NCBI RefSeq assembly: GCF_001552635.1
Contig: NZ_BCRO01000010.1
Location: forward strand, 62,001-126,000
Direction of reading: 5' to 3'
Length of the DNA stretch: 64,000 bases
DNA from: Actinomadura hibisca NBRC 15177
Lineage (GTDB): Bacteria; Actinomycetota; Actinomycetes; Streptosporangiales; Streptosporangiaceae
The translations under genes were made by a program, and so were the position numbers. Numbering within the stretch: the first letter of the stretch is position 1; every line of letters starts with the position of its first letter. The notes beneath the pieces were generated by a model. The model made no database searches. It saw only the letters and a list, made by a program, of their open reading frames with translations, and was not told where the DNA came from. Shown one piece after another: positions 42,452 to 50,868 of the stretch.

Positions 42452-43947
42452 TGCGGGCTGATCTCGAAGGTGGTGCCGGGCGCGGCGTAGTCGATGGGAC
42501 CGTCGAAGCGCGTCGCGGCGCGTTCCAGGGCCTGCTGCGGCGTGAGGAACCTGCCGACGTGCGTGACGATCAGCCGTTCCGCGCGAGCCGCCTTGGCAGT
42601 GTCACCGGCATCTTCGGGCGTGTGATGCACCGGCTTGCCTTCCGGCCGTTGGGCGCTTTCAGCCTCGCAAAGTAGGACATCGCATCCATCGGCCAGGCTC
42701 GTCAGGCCCTCGCACGGTGCCGAGTCACCGGAGTAGACGAGGGTCGTTCCTGCGGCCTCGACGCGCAGGGCGAAGGCCGGCATGTCGTGTTCCACCGCTC
42801 CACTGGTCAGCCGAAGGGGACCGACATCGACCTGGTGTCCGTCGTGGAGTTCGGTGACAGCGAAGGCGGACTCGATCGGGCTGCGCTTTGACGTATTGGT
42901 GAGGAAACCCGCTAGACGATCGGCGATGCCGGGCGGGCCGTAGAGAGGAATTGGGGCGGCGAGCTGGATGTCGGCGTACAGCGCGCCGTAGTAGGCGGTG
43001 AGCAGGTCGGCGCTGTGGTCGGCGTGCAGGTGCGAGATCCAGATGGCGTCCAGCTCGTCCAGGCGCGCGTACTGCTGGAGTGGGCCCAGCGTGCCGGTGC
43101 CTGCGTCCACCCATACGCGGGTGTCACCGTAGGAGAGTAGGTAGCCGGAGCAGGGGTTGTCCGCGCTGGGATACGGCGTCGCGCTGCCCAGCACCGTCAA
43201 GCGCAAGGTCTGCCTGTCGTCCGTGCACAGGTGGACGACCTCGGGGACAAGCCGGGCGAGCAAGACGTCATCCTCCGGACTGGCGGGCGCGTACTCGGTG
43301 ATGCCCAGCCCGACGATCTTGTGCCGGGAGGCCAGCTCGGAGATCTGCGCCAACAACTGCTCGGCCGACAGGCCGCCGGGCTCAGGGAAGCCGACCGAGG
43401 TGATGGCGTCCAGCACGTCCAGGTCGAGATGCAGATAGAGGACGGTGTCCTCATCGAGCGAGGCCAGATCGCCGAACTGCGCGCCATCCAGATAGTCGAT
43501 CTCACCTGCGTCCAGAGCGCGCACACCGGACAACACGACCTGGGAAGGACGCAACGGCGTCGGCGGGACCAGCTCCGGCGGGCCTTCTCCAAGCAGCGTC
43601 CGCAGCACCATGCCGTGGAAAGCGCCCGAAGGCGACGACTCCGGGGTGTTGAGGTCGCCGTGCGCGTCGAACCAGACGACCGCCAGCCGATCGCCGTACC
43701 GGCGGGCCGCCGCGGCGATCGGCTCCAACTCCACACCGCAGTCCCCGCCGACGGTGACGACCAGACCCTCTTCAGGCAGCACGTCCCGAACCCGCGCGGC
43801 GGTCTCGGCCAGCGTGGCTCCGGGGACGACCTGCACATGGTCATCCCCGCCGACCATCGCCGCCAGCCGCGCCGCGCCCTCGACCAGCCTCGACGCCGTG
43901 GGCGACGACGACCCCTGCCACTGCGGCACCTCGATGACGGTGAACAC
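42436..43947 (-). CDS. Fusion of an arginase-fold domain and a metallo-beta-lactamase-fold hydrolase
   Basis: 503 aa in one uninterrupted frame. Residues 1-245 are a ureohydrolase (arginase/agmatinase) domain: GGDCG 67-71, DAHGD 94-98, HLDLDVLD 173-180 (metal Asp175 and Asp177) and Glu218 in GITEYAP. The usual first ligand His of GGDHS is Cys70. Residues 247-503 are an MBL domain that begins like a free-standing RNase Z-type hydrolase (LRLTVLGSATPYPSADNPCSGYLL), with HLHADH 306-311 and later a YSGDSAP metal Asp. I prefer GTG 43947, with GGGGAGG seven bases upstream, over GTG 44007. A LysR gene is divergent. Substrates are unknown; a two-step amide or guanidine hydrolysis is a guess. Confidence 0.85.
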   Translation of the reverse strand: MFTVIEVPQWQGSSSPTASRLVEGAARLAAMVGGDDHVQVVPGATLAETAARVRDVLPEEGLVVTVGGDCGVELEPIAAAARRYGDRLAVVWFDAHGDLNTPESSPSGAFHGMVLRTLLGEGPPELVPPTPLRPSQVVLSGVRALDAGEIDYLDGAQFGDLASLDEDTVLYLHLDLDVLDAITSVGFPEPGGLSAEQLLAQISELASRHKIVGLGITEYAPASPEDDVLLARLVPEVVHLCTDDRQTLRLTVLGSATPYPSADNPCSGYLLSYGDTRVWVDAGTGTLGPLQQYARLDELDAIWISHLHADHSADLLTAYYGALYADIQLAAPIPLYGPPGIADRLAGFLTNTSKRSPIESAFAVTELHDGHQVDVGPLRLTSGAVEHDMPAFALRVEAAGTTLVYSGDSAPCEGLTSLADGCDVLLCEAESAQRPEGKPVHHTPEDAGDTAKAARAERLIVTHVGRFLTPQQALERAATRFDGPIDYAAPGTTFEISPHQPAF

Positions 43948-43949
43948 GG

Positions 43950-43979
43950 CTGCTACCTCCCCGAACGGCGAGGTAGCAG
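43950..43979 (-). promoter_or_regulatory. Hairpin enclosing the ribosome-binding site of the fusion gene
   Basis: A perfect 10-bp inverted repeat (CTGCTACCTC / GAGGTAGCAG, 10-nt loop) ends two bases before the GTG at 43947. On the minus-strand mRNA the downstream arm contains the GGGGAGG ribosome-binding site, which would be paired in the folded state. This points to control of translation. If GTG 44007 is the true start, the repeat would be coding instead. Confidence 0.5.
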
Positions 43980-44042
43980 TGTCGCCCACCGGAACAATCA
44001 AGTCCACTTAGCGTTCCTGCGAGAATCTGTAAGCTTCGCTTG

Positions 44043-44939
44043 ATGTTGGATCCGGTACGCCTGCGCCTGCTCCGCGACCTCGCCGAGCATGGGACGATGA
44101 CCGCCGTCGGAGAGGTCGCCGGCATGTCGTCCTCGGCGGTCTCCCAGCACCTGGCGAGGCTCGAACAGGAGACCGGCGTCCGCCTGTTCCGCCGAGTCGG
44201 CCGCCGCGTCGAGTTGACGGCGGAGGGACACCGGCTGGTGGGCCATGCGCACACGGTGCTGAACGCCCTGGAAGCGGCGGAGAAGGATCTACGCGAGGCC
44301 GACGTTCCGCGAGGCCCGGTCCATGTGGCGAGCTTCGCGACGGCCGTCGCCCGATACCTGCTGCCTGCCGTCGGCACGGCCAAGGCCCGCCACCCGCAAC
44401 TCCGCATCGTCGTCCACGAGGCCGAACCCGCCGAAGCGATCGCCGCCCTGCGCGCCGGACGTTGCGACATGGCGATCACCTACACCTACAACCTGCTGCC
44501 CGAGCCGTCTCCCGCAGGCTTGAACAGGCAGCACCTGTGCGAGGAACCTTTCCTGGTGGCGCTGCCGTCCGACCACCCGGCCGCCCGCGCCGAGGTGGAC
44601 CTGCGGGACTTGGCCGAAGAGCAGTGGATCGCGGGTTCACGCGGCACAGGGGACCACCAGCTCATCGAACGCGCCGCCGCGCTGGCGGGCTTTCACCCGG
44701 ACATCAGCCACACCGCAGACGACTACGCGCTGATCCTGCACATGGTGCGCCATGGCTTGGGCGTGGCTCTCGTCCCGGAAGGCGGTATCGGCAACGCCGC
44801 AGCGGACCTGGTGTTCCGCCCCGTCGCCGACCTTTCCCTAGCTCGCGGGATCGAGGTCCTGACCCGCCACGTGACCCCGGCCGTCCAGGCCGTCCGCGAC
44901 CTGCTCCACGACACCGCCACTTCCGCCGACGGACGATGA
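44043..44939 (+). CDS. LysR family transcriptional regulator
   Basis: 298 aa. The DNA-binding domain is unusual in starting MLDPVRLRLLRDLAEHGTMTAVGEVAGMSSSAVSQHLARLEQETGVRLFRRVGRRVELT, a sub-group common in actinomycetes. The effector domain is VHVASFATAVARYLLPAV, then VHEAEPAEAIAALRAGRCDMAITY. It is divergent from the arginase/MBL fusion gene and is its likely regulator. The ATG at 44043 is preferred over the TTG one codon before. Confidence 0.92.
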   Translation: MLDPVRLRLLRDLAEHGTMTAVGEVAGMSSSAVSQHLARLEQETGVRLFRRVGRRVELTAEGHRLVGHAHTVLNALEAAEKDLREADVPRGPVHVASFATAVARYLLPAVGTAKARHPQLRIVVHEAEPAEAIAALRAGRCDMAITYTYNLLPEPSPAGLNRQHLCEEPFLVALPSDHPAARAEVDLRDLAEEQWIAGSRGTGDHQLIERAAALAGFHPDISHTADDYALILHMVRHGLGVALVPEGGIGNAAADLVFRPVADLSLARGIEVLTRHVTPAVQAVRDLLHDTATSADGR

Positions 44940-45029
44940 CCGCCGATGGCGGAGTGGAGGTGGATGTAGCCGCCGCGCTCGACCCGGACGGCGTCTGCAT
45001 GACCGGGGTCCTGGCTTTCGACGCCGAGG

Positions 45030-45710
45030 TCAAGCAACAGCGGGGTGCGGTTCCGCCGCGATGAGCGCGACGGACTCCCTGACGGTGTCCAGCGCCGCTG
45101 CCCTTTCCTGGTCGGTCATGCGGGCCGGTCCGTAGGTGATCACGGGGTCGAGGACCTGGTAGCCGACGAACTCCAGCATCCCGCGGTGGATGTGGAACAG
45201 GAAGTCGTCCATCGCGCCGAAGGCGCCGCCGGGCCGGAACGACTCATCGGAGCCGCCGGTGGTGAACAGCAACATCGCCCGCTTCCCGGCGAGCGCCGCG
45301 TCGTCGAAGAGTCCGTAGTCCCCGCCGAAGGTGGCGCCCATCACGAACACCCGGTCCACCCATCCCTTGAGGATGGCGGGCAGCGAGAACCACCACAGCG
45401 GGAACGACAACACGAGCAGGTCGGCGGCGAGCAGCCGGTCGAGGTGGGCCTTGACGGTCGCGTCGAGCGTCCCGTCCTTGACCGCGCGCTGCTGCTCGGC
45501 CTGCGGTTTGAAGTGGCCCTGCACCGGTGCGAACTCCTCGCGGGCGAGGACCGGGGCCCAGGCGTCGGAGTAGAGGTCGAGGACCTCGACCCGGTACCCG
45601 GCGTCGCGCAGGGCCTGGGCCGCGGTGGCCATCTGGGCCGTGCTGAAGGAGTGGGGCTCGGGGTGGGCGTGGACGATCAGGGCGGTGGGGGCTGCATCGA
45701 AGGTCGACAT
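45030..45710 (-). CDS. NAD(P)H dehydrogenase (quinone), flavodoxin-like fold
   Basis: 226 aa, NQO1/MdaB-like Flavodoxin_2 family: ALIVHAHPEPHSFSTAQMATAAQALRDAGYRVEVLDLY is the FMN/FAD phosphate-binding start, and DLLVLSFPLWWFSLPAILKGWVDRVFVMGATF the conserved middle. It reduces quinones or related electrophiles by two electrons in the cytoplasm. It is downstream of the ArsR gene on the same strand, and an operator-like sequence matching the one before arsR lies directly before its ATG, so it is probably under ArsR control. Confidence 0.93.
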   Translation of the reverse strand: MSTFDAAPTALIVHAHPEPHSFSTAQMATAAQALRDAGYRVEVLDLYSDAWAPVLAREEFAPVQGHFKPQAEQQRAVKDGTLDATVKAHLDRLLAADLLVLSFPLWWFSLPAILKGWVDRVFVMGATFGGDYGLFDDAALAGKRAMLLFTTGGSDESFRPGGAFGAMDDFLFHIHRGMLEFVGYQVLDPVITYGPARMTDQERAAALDTVRESVALIAAEPHPAVA

Positions 45711-45719
45711 GAAAAGATC

Positions 45720-45731
45720 ATATCGACATAT
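45720..45731. promoter_or_regulatory. ArsR operator-like site before the quinone reductase
   Basis: ATATCGACATAT, an imperfect palindrome 9 bp before the start codon. It matches ATATCGAGATAT (minus strand of 46117-46128, before arsR) at 11 of 12 positions. Confidence 0.6.
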
Positions 45732-45744
45732 TGCGATGTGTCAA

Positions 45745-46077
45745 TCAGAGGGTGGTGCCGATCGACCGCGCCACCTGCGCCAGCCGCTCGTCATCGCGCC
45801 GGTAGTGGGTCCACTTGCCCACCCGGGTGGCGTGCACGAGCCCGGCCCGCTCCAGCGTGCTCATGTAGCTGGAAACGGTCGACTGCGCGAGGCTGGCCTT
45901 CGCCTGGATGTGCGTGACGCACACGCCGACCGCCTGCCGGTCCGCGATCGGCGCGTACTCGCCGAAGTGCGCCTCGGGATCCTTGAGCCACTGCATGATC
46001 TGCAAGCGGGCGGGGTTGCCGAGGGCCTTGAACACCTCGATCAGATCATCCGAACCCGGTCCCGCCGTCGCGGTCAT
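45745..46077 (-). CDS. ArsR/SmtB-type helix-turn-helix regulator
   Basis: 110 aa winged-helix protein (VFKALGNPARLQIMQWLKDPEAHFG, then ASLAQSTVSSYMSTLERAGLVHATRVGKWTHYRRDD). A single Cys (GVCVTH) could serve in redox or electrophile sensing; the CxC metal site of arsenic sensors is absent. It lies directly upstream of the quinone reductase, which fits a quinone or electrophile sensor of the QsrR/YodB-like kind by analogy (inference). Confidence 0.9.
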   Translation of the reverse strand: MTATAGPGSDDLIEVFKALGNPARLQIMQWLKDPEAHFGEYAPIADRQAVGVCVTHIQAKASLAQSTVSSYMSTLERAGLVHATRVGKWTHYRRDDERLAQVARSIGTTL

Positions 46078-46116
46078 GAGCCACCTCTCTCACCAGACAC
46101 TCCGACACACCACGAT

Positions 46117-46128
46117 ATCTCGATATCT
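46117..46128. promoter_or_regulatory. ArsR operator-like site upstream of arsR
   Basis: ATATCTCGATAT, containing two GATATC/CGATATC elements within CGATATCTCGATATCTG, 40 bp before the arsR start. Its partner is at 45720-45731. Confidence 0.55.
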
Positions 46129-46139
46129 GGCGTCCACGC

Positions 46140-46483
46140 GGATGGGAACGCCGGTCGAACGGCAACAACGCCGTGCCCCGCAGCATCTAGACGACTTCAA
46201 ATGCAAGAAAACCCTGCTCCTTGGAGGGCGACCTGGGCGGTGGGTCTCTGTGCTGGCGCGGTACGCCTCTCGCCCCCGGGAGCGGGGCGACGGATTTTGT
46301 CCCGGAGTCCCGGCGTTCGCGACGCGGATCGGGGCTCTTCGCTGCCGGGCTTGCCAAGCGGAACCTCGCTCCGTATATTTACCGGAACACGGCTCCGCTT
46401 ATTCGTGGTGCCGGGACGGAGTTCGACGTCCCGCAGGCGAACGCGGCCACCGCACAACCATCCACTGAACGGAAGTCACCCTC
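46140..46483. other. Gene-free region before the alpha/beta hydrolase
   Basis: No gene is supported in this stretch. An AT-rich patch tccgtatatttaccgg (46371-46386) followed by a near-copy of its start (gctccgcttatt) could be the promoter/operator zone of the hydrolase gene at 46484. Confidence 0.35.
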
Positions 46484-47416
46484 ATGTCCGAAGCAACCAT
46501 GGTGAACACCCGGACGACCTCCCCGGTCGTCTCCGTGAAGCCGGTAGTCCTGCCCGCCCCGGGCCGTGGCGAGGACCTCCAGGTCCGCGTGTCCGCCCCC
46601 ACGACCGGCCACGACCTGCCCATCGTCGTCTTCTCGCACGGCTTCGGCTGGTCGATGGACGGCTATGCCCCGCTGGCGGACTACTGGGCCGCGCACGGCT
46701 TCGTCGTCCTGCAGCCCACCCACCTCGACTCCAGGACGCTCGGCCTGCCCGCCGACGACCCTCGCACGCCGCTGATCTGGCGCATCCGCGTCGAGGACCT
46801 GAAGCGCGTCATCGACGGGCTGGACCTCCTGGAAGCCGCCGTCCCCGGCCTCGCCGGACGCCTCGACCGAAGCCGCATCGCCGTGGCCGGACACTCCTGG
46901 GGCGCCCAGACGGCGAGCATGCTGCTCGGCGCGCGTGTCCTCGACGCCGAGGGCGTGCCGGGGGAGGACATGTCCGACCCGCGCGTCACGGCGGGCGTGC
47001 TGCTCGCCCTGACGGGCCGGGGCGGGGACGACCTGTCCCCGTTCGCGGCCGAGCACTTCCCGTTCATGAATCCGTCCTTCGACGGCATGACCGCACCGGC
47101 TCTGGTGGTCGCGGGCGACAAGGACGATTCCCCGCTGTCGGTCCGAGGCCCGGACTGGTTCACCGACCCGTACTTCCTGAGCCCGGGGGACAAGAGCCTG
47201 CTCACCCTGTTCGGAGCGGAACACGCGCTCGGCGGCATCCCCGGACACAACGTCGCGGAGACGACCGACGAAAGCCCCGAACGAGTCGCCCTGCTCCAGC
47301 AACTGACCTGGGCCTACCTGCGCAGCGCTCTCCACCCCGAAGACCCCGCCTGGCACGAAGCGCGCGCGACGCTGGAGAAAGACCCCCACCCGCTGGGCCA
47401 GATCCAAAGCAAGTAA
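46484..47416 (+). CDS. Alpha/beta hydrolase, chlorophyllase-like
   Basis: 310 aa cytoplasmic esterase-like protein. The oxyanion segment is VVFSHGFGWSMDGYAPLADYWAAHGF, the nucleophile elbow AVAGHSWGAQTASMLLGA (Ser in GHSWG), the acid Asp near VVAGDKDDSPL and the His near FGAEHALGG. The arrangement matches the chlorophyllase/PET-hydrolase-like group of actinobacterial hydrolases; chlorophyll itself is not a likely substrate. A fragment of the 3' end of this gene recurs at 49315-49358. Confidence 0.87.
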   Translation: MSEATMVNTRTTSPVVSVKPVVLPAPGRGEDLQVRVSAPTTGHDLPIVVFSHGFGWSMDGYAPLADYWAAHGFVVLQPTHLDSRTLGLPADDPRTPLIWRIRVEDLKRVIDGLDLLEAAVPGLAGRLDRSRIAVAGHSWGAQTASMLLGARVLDAEGVPGEDMSDPRVTAGVLLALTGRGGDDLSPFAAEHFPFMNPSFDGMTAPALVVAGDKDDSPLSVRGPDWFTDPYFLSPGDKSLLTLFGAEHALGGIPGHNVAETTDESPERVALLQQLTWAYLRSALHPEDPAWHEARATLEKDPHPLGQIQSK

Positions 47417-47464
47417 GCAGCCCGCCCCTGCTGAATGGGTCGCTAGCCCGGCAGGGCAGGACTC

Positions 47465-48214
47465 CTAGAGTTCCAACGTGTGGGGCCTGCTGCGGCGAGG
47501 CCCAGAGGTGAGGACTTGGCGCAAGCCGTTCCGAAGTACGTCGAGGTCGTCTTCGCTGACGTGCACTGGCAGAACCAGTTCGGGGCTGACACCGAGTCGC
47601 TGGGAGGCGGTTCGCGACAGGGTGATGTGCAGCGTGCCTTCGCGCAGAACGCATGTACGCACGCCACCGTAGTAGGTGGCTCCAGTGTGGGTGGACAAGC
47701 TGTAGGGCTCGCTAGGGGCAGCCTTCCTGCCGGGGCGGGCTGGAGCTGGGGCAAGTCCGTGACTGAACAGCAGGGCCGCGCCAGTGCCGTCAGCGTGCTC
47801 GGCCAGGCCGACGGTGAAGCTCTCGTCGTCTTGGGCCACGCCGACCCGCCGCATCGCAGGGCTGCCTGAGAACGGTTCATCGTGGTCAAGCCGTTCACCG
47901 GCCTGAGCCCAGAAGGCTTCCAGCGGGTCGTCGGGAGGGAACGAGGTGAGGACATCGGCTCGGGCGAAGAACCTGCCGTCGGCTCGGATCTCCAGTCCGG
48001 CATAGAGGTACTTGAGCCGGACGGCGCTGGTCAACCAGATCAGGGCCGCTGCCGGGCTGCTGGGCGGGGCGTCCAGGAACGGCTGTAGGTCTGGCTCCTG
48101 GCCATGGGTGCGCCGGAGGGCGTTCAACTCGTCATTGGCGGCGGCGCAGATCGCCGTGCCGTCGTCGATCCGGACTTTGACGGCGTTGAGAAGGTAGTAC
48201 TCATCCGACCTCAT
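47465..48214 (-). CDS. Imm10-like immunity protein
   Basis: 249 aa. The C-terminal 100 residues fit the Imm10 immunity family (TGATYYGGVRTCVLREGTLHITLSRTASQRLGVSPELVLPVHVSEDDLDVLRNGLRQVL). The N-terminal half (YYLLNAVKVRIDDGTAICAAANDELNALRR, then LIWLTSAVRLKYLYAGLEIRADGRFFARADVL) is of unknown type. Imm10 proteins neutralise nuclease or other polymorphic toxins; no toxin gene is next to it, so it would be an orphan. The ATG at 48214 is the first in frame. Confidence 0.6.
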   Translation of the reverse strand: MRSDEYYLLNAVKVRIDDGTAICAAANDELNALRRTHGQEPDLQPFLDAPPSSPAAALIWLTSAVRLKYLYAGLEIRADGRFFARADVLTSFPPDDPLEAFWAQAGERLDHDEPFSGSPAMRRVGVAQDDESFTVGLAEHADGTGAALLFSHGLAPAPARPGRKAAPSEPYSLSTHTGATYYGGVRTCVLREGTLHITLSRTASQRLGVSPELVLPVHVSEDDLDVLRNGLRQVLTSGPRRSRPHTLEL

Positions 48215-48663
48215 GCACCCATGGTCAGCGATCTTCCTAGGTGACCCGGCCGTGCAGGACCGCAGTGCCCGTCATCCCTCCTCGAGATGTCAGGCTGCGA
48301 ACCCTGGCCGTGAGTCCGCTGGAGTTGACGCACCGAACCCCGAGGTGAGGCACCGGCCTGCTGCCCTCACACCAGGCACCGAGCATAAGGTGACGCTGTG
48401 CTGCGGGTTCGTGGTCGTCGCGCCGGGCGGAGTAGTGGCGCGGCCTGAAGAGGAGTATGCCGCTGCGGTGAGCGAGTTGGTCGGCCGCGGAAATCAGTCG
48501 GGGCCGTCGTCGCGGGAGGTGCGGGCTCAGCGTCCGCGCGCCAAGTGTTCGGTGTGCGGGTGGATCCGGGCGGCTGCGCGGCCACAGGGAACCGGAACCG
48601 GTGTCGCGACGTCGATGAGTGGGGCGAGGGCCGCTCTCAGCAGGGAGAACGAGGAAAACGACT
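48215..48663. other. Gene-free region between Imm10 and lipoprotein genes
   Basis: No gene is well supported. A plus-strand frame from about 48390 (VTLCCGFVVVAPGGVVARPEEEYAAAVSELV, then CSVCGW) has some protein-like character but no ribosome-binding site and runs into the lipoprotein gene in another frame. It may be a decayed gene. Confidence 0.35.
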
Positions 48664-49314
48664 GTGCGACGTCGCTTTGCAGGTGCCGTGGTGTTGGCGG
48701 TGTGCGCCGCGTTGACGGCCTGTGCCGGGGACAAGGAGATCTCGGTAGGGGAGGCGCGGCCGGAGGCCAGGAAGGTCGGCATCGCCTGGAAGCCACGTCA
48801 GGCGGTCAACCCCGCACAGTGGCCGAACGCTTGTGACCTGGTCAGCAGCAAGGAGATCAAAGCGATCCTGCCGCAGGGCAAGCTCGGCCAACCCTGGTCG
48901 CAGCGGGTGGTCGTCGAGCCGTCCGACTCCGTCGGTCCGGGCGGCACCGGCCGGGCGGCCAACGGCCAGTGCACCTACATGGTCGAGCTTTCCCACCGCA
49001 GCGGCAAGGCGATGTACCGCGTCAACCAGTTGTCGATCCGGATCGAGGGCGTCGGAGACCCCGCGTTGGTGACGAAGTTCTTCGCCAGGACAAAGAAGAA
49101 TGAGCAGAGCCCCGAAGAGGACAACGGCGTGGACATCCCGGGCACCGACGCCTGCTTCGTCCACGACACCAGCAAGCTGGAACCTCGCAGCGTCGTCTGC
49201 CGCCGGGGACCGCTCATGTTCACGGTCAGCACCGGAACGTGGAACGTCGACACCGTGGTCACTCAGACGCGGATCATCCCTGCTGTGATCCAGACGGTCG
49301 CCGCCAAGGTCTGA
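48664..49314 (+). CDS. Lipoprotein, DUF3558-like
   Basis: 216 aa. Signal peptide with lipobox LTAC (RRRFAGAVVLAVCAALTACAG). The mature domain has NACDLVSSKEIKAILP near its start, GQCTYMVEL in the middle, and two further cysteines (DACFVHD, SVVCRRGPLM), the pattern of DUF3558-type lipoproteins of actinomycetes (inference from layout). Function unknown. The GTG at 48664 follows GAGGAAAA; an earlier frame start adds a hydrophilic stretch that would spoil the signal. Confidence 0.8.
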   Translation: MRRRFAGAVVLAVCAALTACAGDKEISVGEARPEARKVGIAWKPRQAVNPAQWPNACDLVSSKEIKAILPQGKLGQPWSQRVVVEPSDSVGPGGTGRAANGQCTYMVELSHRSGKAMYRVNQLSIRIEGVGDPALVTKFFARTKKNEQSPEEDNGVDIPGTDACFVHDTSKLEPRSVVCRRGPLMFTVSTGTWNVDTVVTQTRIIPAVIQTVAAKV

Positions 49315-49358
49315 CGCGCGCGACGCTGGAGAAGGACCCAGGTGCAGAGCAAGTAGTA
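49315..49358 (+). repeat. Relic copy of the hydrolase 3' end
   Basis: Bases 49315-49339 repeat 47361-47385 with one mismatch (CGCGCGCGACGCTGGAGAA then ggaccc against agaccc), and AGCAAGTA follows in both, after a shortened middle part. At 47361 this is the end of the hydrolase gene (RATLEKDP...SK stop); here it is non-coding debris. Confidence 0.75.
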
Positions 49359-49584
49359 AGGCGGGCCCGGACGAGTTCATCGGGGAAAGGGCCGTGACAT
49401 CCACGCAGTCGCTTGACTGCCGTCCCCTCAATGGCGGGGCCGAGGTCGCGAGTAATGCTTTCCATAAGTGCTGACGGCCTGACCTTGGCCATTGGCCGGG
49501 AATCCACCACATACGGACAGGAAAGCGGACCGGGGCTGCTGCGCTCGCCGAGCGTTCTCGCTCGCTGGTCGAACGGGGGGTGGC

Positions 49585-50868
49585 GTGAGCGTCGCAGGCG
49601 GGAGTTATGGGGTCCACTCGGAGGTCGGGCGGCTCCGGCAAGTGATCGTCCACCGGCCGGAGCTCAGCCTGGAGCGGCTGACGCCCACCAACCGGGACGA
49701 GCTGCTCTACGACGATGTCCTGTGGGTGCGCCGGGCGCAGGTCGAGCATGACGCCTTCGTCGCGGTGATGCGCGAACGCGGCGTCGAGGTCCTCTACCAC
49801 CAGGAACTGCTCGCCGAGGCCCTCGACACCGGCGCCGAGGCCAAGCGGCAGGCCGTCGAGCGCGCCGTCACCCACCTGTCGGTCGGCCCCGCCCTGGTCG
49901 ACGACATCCGGAACGAGCTGGCCTCCTGGGACGGCGTCCGGCTCGCCCGCCACCTCATCGGCGGCCTCACCAAGCAGGAACTCCTGGACGGGGCGCTCCA
50001 GGGCGGTGCCGCCTACGACCAGCGGTCCCTGGTGGCCGCGCTGGCCCGTCCCGGCACCTTCGTGCTGCCGCCGCTGCCCAACTCCCTCTACCAGCGCGAT
50101 CCCGCCGCCTGGTTGTACGGGGGCGTCTCGCTCAACCCGCTGTACTTCCACGCCCGCCGCCTGGAGACCCTCAACCAGAGCATCGTCTACCACCACCATC
50201 CGATGTTCGCCGGGGCCGACTTCGCCTACTGGTACCCGCCGACGGGCGACGACGGCCGCTTCGACGAGGAGGACTTCGGGCGCGCCTCCCTGGAGGGCGG
50301 CGACATGATGCCCATCGGCGGCGGCGCGGTGGCCATCGGCGTCAGCGAACGCACCACCGGCCGCATGGTCGAGCACATCGCGCGGGCGCTGTTCGCCGCC
50401 GGGGCGGCCACCCGCGTCATCGCCGTCAACATCCCGCCCCACCGCTCCTACATGCACCTGGACACCGTCTTCACCCTGCTGGACGCCGACAAGGCCACCG
50501 GTTACCCGCCGGTTGTCGACGGCGCCGACGTGTACTCCCTGCGTCCCGGCGACAAGGCCGGGACGCTGGAGGTCCACCGGGACAAGAGCCTGGCGGCCGC
50601 GTTCGAGGACGCCCTGGGGATCGGGCACCTGGACATCGTCCCCACCGGCGGCGACGACCACCAGCGGGCGCGCGAGCAGTGGGACAGCGGCAGCAACTTC
50701 GTCGCGCTGGAGCCGGGCGTGGTCGTCGGCTACCACAAGAACGAGTTCACCAACCGCAAGCTCCGCGAGCACGGCGTGGAGGTCATCGAGATCGAGGGGT
50801 ACGAGCTCGGCAAGGGCCGTGGCGGCGGGCACTGCATGACCTGCCCGATCTCCCGGGACCCGGTGTGA
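49585..50868 (+). CDS. arcA: Arginine deiminase
   Basis: 427 aa, full length. Arginine deiminase hydrolyses arginine to citrulline and ammonia, the first step of the ADI pathway. The signature residues are present: [13 protein letters not shown] at the N-terminus, [18 protein letters not shown] (arginine-binding FTRDP-type motif), [23 protein letters not shown] and the active-site Cys417 in [14 protein letters not shown]. The GTG at 49585 with GGGGGG upstream is chosen. An ArcD-like antiporter is convergent nearby, but arcB and arcC are not in the window. A lipoprotein gene overlaps its stop. Confidence 0.95.
   Translation: MSVAGGSYGVHSEVGRLRQVIVHRPELSLERLTPTNRDELLYDDVLWVRRAQVEHDAFVAVMRERGVEVLYHQELLAEALDTGAEAKRQAVERAVTHLSVGPALVDDIRNELASWDGVRLARHLIGGLTKQELLDGALQGGAAYDQRSLVAALARPGTFVLPPLPNSLYQRDPAAWLYGGVSLNPLYFHARRLETLNQSIVYHHHPMFAGADFAYWYPPTGDDGRFDEEDFGRASLEGGDMMPIGGGAVAIGVSERTTGRMVEHIARALFAAGAATRVIAVNIPPHRSYMHLDTVFTLLDADKATGYPPVVDGADVYSLRPGDKAGTLEVHRDKSLAAAFEDALGIGHLDIVPTGGDDHQRAREQWDSGSNFVALEPGVVVGYHKNEFTNRKLREHGVEVIEIEGYELGKGRGGGHCMTCPISRDPV

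Noticed and set aside
48390..48663. Plus-strand frame with CSVCGW motif
   Set aside because: No ribosome-binding site, and overlaps the lipoprotein signal region in another frame.
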